DNA of 10,400 nt from Amoeboradix gromovi (lineage: Eukaryota; Sanchytriomycota; Sanchytriomycetes; Sanchytriales; Sanchytriaceae), in assembly GCA_018985225.1 (NCBI GenBank), contig JADGIF010000348.1:1-10400 (forward strand). Reading direction: 5' to 3'. The notes below the pieces were generated by a model. It did no database searches. It had not been told where the DNA came from and was given only the letters and a program-made list of their open reading frames with translations. The translations under genes and the position numbers were made by a program. Positions 6,497 through 10,400 of this stretch are shown piece after piece; the stretch's first letter is position 1; the number at the start of each line of letters is the position of its first letter.

Positions 6497-9400
6497 GAAA
6501 ATGTAGCCACACTGGCTTGGGTGCTATCTTGGGAAAGTCTAATGGTTTGCACACGCTGGCAGCATATTCTGACAAATCTTGCTTTGTAACTGCATTGCTT
6601 CGTCCTAAAATAGTCATTTGCTTGCTAAATAGAGAATAATCAAAGAATTTTTTTGAATCGTATATTAGTTGATAACAGTTGTACACACAAGTATAAAAGC
6701 CCATTGCCTCCTTAAACAAAGATGCCAGAAATAGTTGACAATGAAACTGCTGATACTCTACTAACTTATCATTGAAAATGTTTACCAGCTTGATAAATTC
6801 ATTAATTATATAGACCTCCTCGTAAATAGTGCCTTTTCGTCTCCCACTCTGCTTCTTCTTCTCTGATTTACGTTTTGATTTCCCAGTTTTACCAGTTTTA
6901 AAAGTAAGTCGTGACAGTCCTGTAACCTGACTTAATAGTGTCGATCTGTTAGTGTCTTGAGATCCCATCGATCCAACATCATCGAAATCCATAAATTCAT
7001 TTTCATTCTCCAATAAATCTAATTTTGTTTCCATGAGCTGCCTGCATGTGTCTATATCAGCAACCATTGTATTAAGTTTTAAGGAGTATGAGGAGATCTC
7101 TGCTTCCAGTATTTGCAGTTTGGTAAACATCATTTTGTTGTTCTCTGTCAAATAAAACGTTAAGAATGGATCAAAGTCATTAAATACTGAAGCATCATTC
7201 GAGTCCATTCTGAGAAGTGACATTACTTGGAATATCCCTTGATAATCCTCAAATATTTCCAGTATATCAAGCAGATCTTCACTGCTATCTTGGCTACAAA
7301 GCGCACTTGATATGTAATATTTATGCTCTGCAAATGCTTCCATTGCTTTTTTATAGTTCTTGCTCATATAGTAGCATATACCTGCTGGTAATGAATGTCT
7401 CTTCTCCTGCAAATACTCACCGTATAGCGACCAGATGTCAATCCAACATGAGTGATTCCTATTAAAATCTATCATGTATTTTATAGGATGTTTAAATGAT
7501 GAATAGTGCACTACGTGTTTAATTATCATGCTATGGTAATCCTTTTTTGATTCCAATAGATGAGTCGTCGCCCTTCCAAACTCTTCAATCTGTACATCAA
7601 TCCTGTACTTCTGTTCTTCCACGCTCAATTCTTTGAGTTCCTCTATAAACGGTAGGTATTCTTGAGGGTCTATGCCGCAATGCCGCGCTACAAACTGCAC
7701 AAAAACCAGATCATACGTTTCATACGCCTTGCTGAAAAGAACTGTTTTACTCGTCAAAAATATACAATACTGCAACAATGAGAGTGCCAGCTGATGATCA
7801 GACATGGTCGAGTGTATAATTAGCAATCCCTTTTCAATGTTACTATCATCCCTCACATATGCCGTTAATAAAGATTGCAAGTCCCCTAAAGGCCATTTCA
7901 CGTAGTCCACAGTATTCTTTGTAGCCAATGCATTTCTTATAGCCGCTAAAACTTTTTTAACTTTGTTTTTAGCAATTACACCAGAAAATCCCAAAAAATT
8001 AGATTCTTCTAAATACAATTCTTTTAAACAGTTCTTGGAGTTCAAACTAGTTGATATAAGATTAATACGATCCGGTGTACATTGGTCTACTATTAATGAA
8101 GCAGTGATAGAAATATCAAATATGTTTATATCAAAAAACAGGTTGAAATCTATTCTATGCTCTCTTGATAATTCCACAGCGGCATCAAGGTTTTTATCCG
8201 CTATAAAGGAGTAGATAGATGATATTACGAATGGTCTAGGTGAAAACGATTCTAAGTTTCCACGAGGTAGCTGGACAAGTAGTAAGTCATCGTGACAATC
8301 TATGATAGTAGATCCATGCTCAATTGGTCGAGTGTAAGAAGATTTGATGTTGCTTGTATCGTATATCACTAGGTCGTCCGTAGTGGTAGAGCAAACTAGA
8401 AAATGTTTATATAAAATAAAAGAAGAAACCTTGCTAGTTATTTTTTTAAAATCACGAACAAATGAGTACAATATACCATCACTAGAGAGGATGTAATACA
8501 CGCTTCCGTAACATATAGCTTTTACAGGTTTAAAAGGAATATTACAAACAGATTTTTGTGAACTAAACAAAACAACTTCAGTAGATATTAGTGAACACTC
8601 AATGTTGAAGCAAACGTCAACACACCATGGATGCTGTATAAGACTAAATCCGTTATCATAATGAATAAGTATCGGTTTTAATTCATCATCGATAGCAGAA
8701 ACAAAGTATTTATCATCGAGGGCAAAAATGGAGGCAATAAACAAAGCTGCAGGTAACGGTATTTTGCGATCATATTTGACAGGTGTATTAAAACCATTCA
8801 AATAATTTGTGTTCTTGATATACAGATGGGATCTAGAAACCGCATACAAAACAGATTCGTCTAAACAGCAGCCTACAATTTCTTCATCATACTCAATTAT
8901 AGAATGGCAATAAGGCGGGGGAATACACCCAAGCTTAGTGTTGGTAAACATTACGCTTTTACCATTAATGACACCAATTTGAGCATGACTTGCAACTACA
9001 CTAAGCAGTAGTTCAAATGACAAAGAACGCGATTTAGAGGTAAAATTTATAGAATTTTCTACCACGTGCCATTTAATAGAGCTCAGGTGTACTGTGTTAG
9101 ATATGTACCATTCAGAATTCATACATATCCAAATCAACAATAATCTGTCACTTGAGTTCATTGATTTGATCTCCATGAATACAATAGTTTGATCTTCATT
9201 TACCTGCATATCGGCAACAGTGTAATCGGTATAAGGAATAATGAAACTTCCATGTTCGAGACCATTAGGCTCAACAAAAACACAGTACAACCTGTTTCTT
9301 CTTCTTTGGACAGTCATAACTCTGTGTTTGTACCAGCATATAGTGTTTGCTATTGGATGTTCATGTTTGCTATATAAATCACCATCTTCGTTAAAAATAA

Positions 9401-9692
9401 ACAATCTGTTTTTGTGCTGAATACAAAAATATTCTTCGTCAAATCTCCATTTAACCTTGTCCTCACCAGTTTCAGTGCTAAACAACTCATCACTTGCAAT
9501 ATTTGTATGCTTGCCAATTGTTTGTACTTGGGTTTCTTTGTTGCCCCAATTGGGTGTCTGGTTAACAAAAAAAGGATTTCCATCGATTTGGAATTCATCG
9601 CCATCCAATGTGAATGTAGAGCCATTCAAATGCAGACGATCATCAACAAATTCAGGTTGTACTTCTGTAGGAATAAACTTAATTGAGTTCAT
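6492..9692 (-). CDS. ELP1: Elongator complex protein 1 (ELP1/IKAP/Iki3) homologue
   Basis: This is the largest scaffold subunit of Elongator, which modifies wobble uridines (cm5U family) in cytoplasmic tRNAs. The frame gives 1066 residues; human and yeast proteins have about 1330-1350. Landmarks in order: NWGNKETQ (48-55) matches GWG.KETQF of the first propeller; EPNGLEHGSFIIPY (141-154) matches EKNGL.HG.F.LP; QLPRGNLE (474-481) lies at the propeller-to-helical transition; EYLPF (678-682) lies in the TPR-like solenoid; and a very basic stretch GKSKRKSEKKKQSGRRKG (937-954) matches the tRNA-binding region. The C terminus PLDFPKIAPKPVW (1050-1062) fits the family's P-x-IP-x-W end. Only about 48 residues precede NWGNKETQ, where relatives have about 150, so the N terminus is truncated or continues into upstream exons. 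No in-frame stop or frameshift occurs in the body. Confidence 0.93.
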   Translation of the reverse strand: MNSIKFIPTEVQPEFVDDRLHLNGSTFTLDGDEFQIDGNPFFVNQTPNWGNKETQVQTIGKHTNIASDELFSTETGEDKVKWRFDEEYFCIQHKNRLFIFNEDGDLYSKHEHPIANTICWYKHRVMTVQRRRNRLYCVFVEPNGLEHGSFIIPYTDYTVADMQVNEDQTIVFMEIKSMNSSDRLLLIWICMNSEWYISNTVHLSSIKWHVVENSINFTSKSRSLSFELLLSVVASHAQIGVINGKSVMFTNTKLGCIPPPYCHSIIEYDEEIVGCCLDESVLYAVSRSHLYIKNTNYLNGFNTPVKYDRKIPLPAALFIASIFALDDKYFVSAIDDELKPILIHYDNGFSLIQHPWCVDVCFNIECSLISTEVVLFSSQKSVCNIPFKPVKAICYGSVYYILSSDGILYSFVRDFKKITSKVSSFILYKHFLVCSTTTDDLVIYDTSNIKSSYTRPIEHGSTIIDCHDDLLLVQLPRGNLESFSPRPFVISSIYSFIADKNLDAAVELSREHRIDFNLFFDINIFDISITASLIVDQCTPDRINLISTSLNSKNCLKELYLEESNFLGFSGVIAKNKVKKVLAAIRNALATKNTVDYVKWPLGDLQSLLTAYVRDDSNIEKGLLIIHSTMSDHQLALSLLQYCIFLTSKTVLFSKAYETYDLVFVQFVARHCGIDPQEYLPFIEELKELSVEEQKYRIDVQIEEFGRATTHLLESKKDYHSMIIKHVVHYSSFKHPIKYMIDFNRNHSCWIDIWSLYGEYLQEKRHSLPAGICYYMSKNYKKAMEAFAEHKYYISSALCSQDSSEDLLDILEIFEDYQGIFQVMSLLRMDSNDASVFNDFDPFLTFYLTENNKMMFTKLQILEAEISSYSLKLNTMVADIDTCRQLMETKLDLLENENEFMDFDDVGSMGSQDTNRSTLLSQVTGLSRLTFKTGKTGKSKRKSEKKKQSGRRKGTIYEEVYIINEFIKLVNIFNDKLVEYQQFHCQLFLASLFKEAMGFYTCVYNCYQLIYDSKKFFDYSLFSKQMTILGRSNAVTKQDLSEYAASVCKPLDFPKIAPKPVWLHFQ

Positions 9693-9916
9693 CTGAAGGA
9701 GATCTCCTTGATGTGGAATAAAACTGTTTGGGACCCAATTTCAGAAATGTCTCCAACTCCAAGTCGGAGGACTTGCTGGAAAGATGTATCGGTCCCGCAA
9801 TGAGCATTAAGCCTTTTTCAATATGAGAATGCACTGACAGTATCTCTTTCAAAACAGCATGGGCTGATTAGTGCTTAGCCATGTATTGCAATATATCTAC
9901 CGATAACCATTTTCAT
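9679..9916 (-). CDS. Candidate small gene, or missed 5' exons of ELP1
   Basis: On the minus strand, 9867-9682 is open for 62 codons (…VLKEILSVHSHIEKGL…, ending SPSDELN) and has protein-like composition, but no ATG until 9807. Just upstream is a good acceptor, AGCACTAATCAG. A candidate donor, GTAGAT, gives a 37-nt intron (9900-9864) and an exon starting at ATG 9916. The joined product would be 66 residues beginning MKMVIAHAVLKEI. The stop (9681-9679) lies inside ELP1 coding sequence, 14 nt overlapping. The frame offset to ELP1 would be corrected by an intron of 1 mod 3, for example a 28-nt GTCCCA..TCAAG at 9735-9708, so this may instead be part of the ELP1 N terminus. I do not recognise the protein, and chance openness is possible. 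Confidence 0.3.
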
Positions 9917-10308
9917 GTTCTGTCCTAATCTCCATCACCCAGTAAATCGATATACTGCATCCCTTTCTTCCTTTCAATATATCTTTCTCAATCTCGCACT
10001 AATTTTTATTTCAGTGCCTTCGGGCTGATAGTCTTGAAAGAAATATTTTGGACATCGTTTAGGAAGCCTTTGGTAATTTGGAAGTCCTGAGATGTTGTTT
10101 GTGTTTACAATTATTAACTGATAACTAAAAAGGACTGTACTTGAATGTAATGATACACTTGCACATGTTCTCTTAATTATAGTCTTATGTCTTTTCGATG
10201 TGTTGATTTTGAATTATTGTCTTTTCTAGTATTTCAATATCATCTTATTTTGCTCTTTTGCAATGGCTCTTTTTGTCTGGTTTATAAGGATGATGAATCA
10301 ATGATAAT
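9917..10308. other. Upstream region without recognised genes
   Basis: I find no conserved coding frame on either strand. Short features only: a minus-strand ATG at 9960 (MQYIDLLGDGD then stop), and on the plus strand an acceptor-like CACTAATTTTTATTTCAG ending at about 10013, followed by 16 open codons. The region presumably holds the promoter of ELP1 (and of the candidate small gene). No TATA box, tRNA or strong repeat was seen before the terminal repeat. Confidence 0.4.
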
Positions 10309-10400
10309 TGGGACACCAAATATAAAAACTAGACTAACTCGTTTTTAAAGGTGTACCATACGGAGGAAATACTATCATTAATAAAAGATCTTCTATTATA
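10309..10400 (-). repeat. 92-bp dispersed repeat, right copy (cut by window edge)
   Basis: This is the reverse complement of 276-367 with 4 substitutions by eye, three of which are C/T- or G/A-type transitions, and no indels. It begins sharply at TGGGACACC and runs to the last base of the window, so it may continue beyond. As in the left copy, GGGACACC...AAAAACTAG and the facing GTTTTT...GGTGTACC form an imperfect hairpin of about 48 nt. Everything between the two copies is ordinary host gene content, so the pair is unlikely to be the ends of one transposon. Confidence 0.85.

Noticed and set aside
9350-9696. Several 79-91-residue frames at the ELP1 5' end, on both strands
   Set aside because: They overlap the conserved ELP1 N-terminal propeller in other frames and show no family similarity.
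276-10400. A single large transposon bounded by the inverted repeats
   Set aside because: The interior contains only ordinary host genes, with no transposase, integrase or polymerase. The right copy runs off the window and a third remnant exists, so dispersed copies fit better.

Overview
This is compact, AT-rich nuclear DNA from a eukaryote. It carries conserved eukaryotic genes: Prp19, a WASP-family protein, the eukaryote-type glutamate-cysteine ligase catalytic subunit and Elongator subunit 1. Two of them are interrupted by 19-nt GT-AG introns. A WASP with a CRIB motif points to an opisthokont outside the Dikarya (early-diverging fungus, reduced animal or protist relative). Introns this short are known only from scattered lineages. 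Dicyemid mesozoans are a candidate known for unusually short introns, but the sequence does not decide the lineage. The standard genetic code appears to be used: TGG encodes Trp, and TAA and TGA both act as stops.

Layout, left to right. 1-275 is a gene-poor flank. 276-367 is a 92-bp repeat that recurs in inverted orientation at the right edge (10309-10400, 4 mismatches). 400-1344 (+) is an ankyrin-repeat protein. 1350-2412 (-) is a shortened PRP19 with one 19-nt intron; its stop codon lies 5 bp from the stop of the convergent ankyrin gene. 2451-3695 (-) is a WASP homologue (WH1-CRIB-polyproline-WH2-acidic), 38 bp upstream of PRP19 in tandem. 3853-5884 (+) is GCLC with one 19-nt intron, divergent from WASP across 157 bp. 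5885-6491 has no convincing gene but holds a degenerate third copy of the repeat. 6492-9692 (-) is ELP1, convergent with GCLC and lacking the start of its N-terminal propeller. Upstream of it, 9679-9916 (-) holds an open stretch with splice-like signals, either a small gene or missed 5' exons of ELP1. The rest, to 10308, is non-coding as far as I can see.

The genes are unrelated housekeeping functions (splicing/ubiquitination, actin nucleation, glutathione synthesis, tRNA wobble-uridine modification). They appear to be neighbours through compaction, not through a shared pathway. The most notable features are the two equal-length minimal introns, the overlap of poly(A) signals with stop codons, and the 92-bp hairpin-containing inverted repeats bracketing the block.
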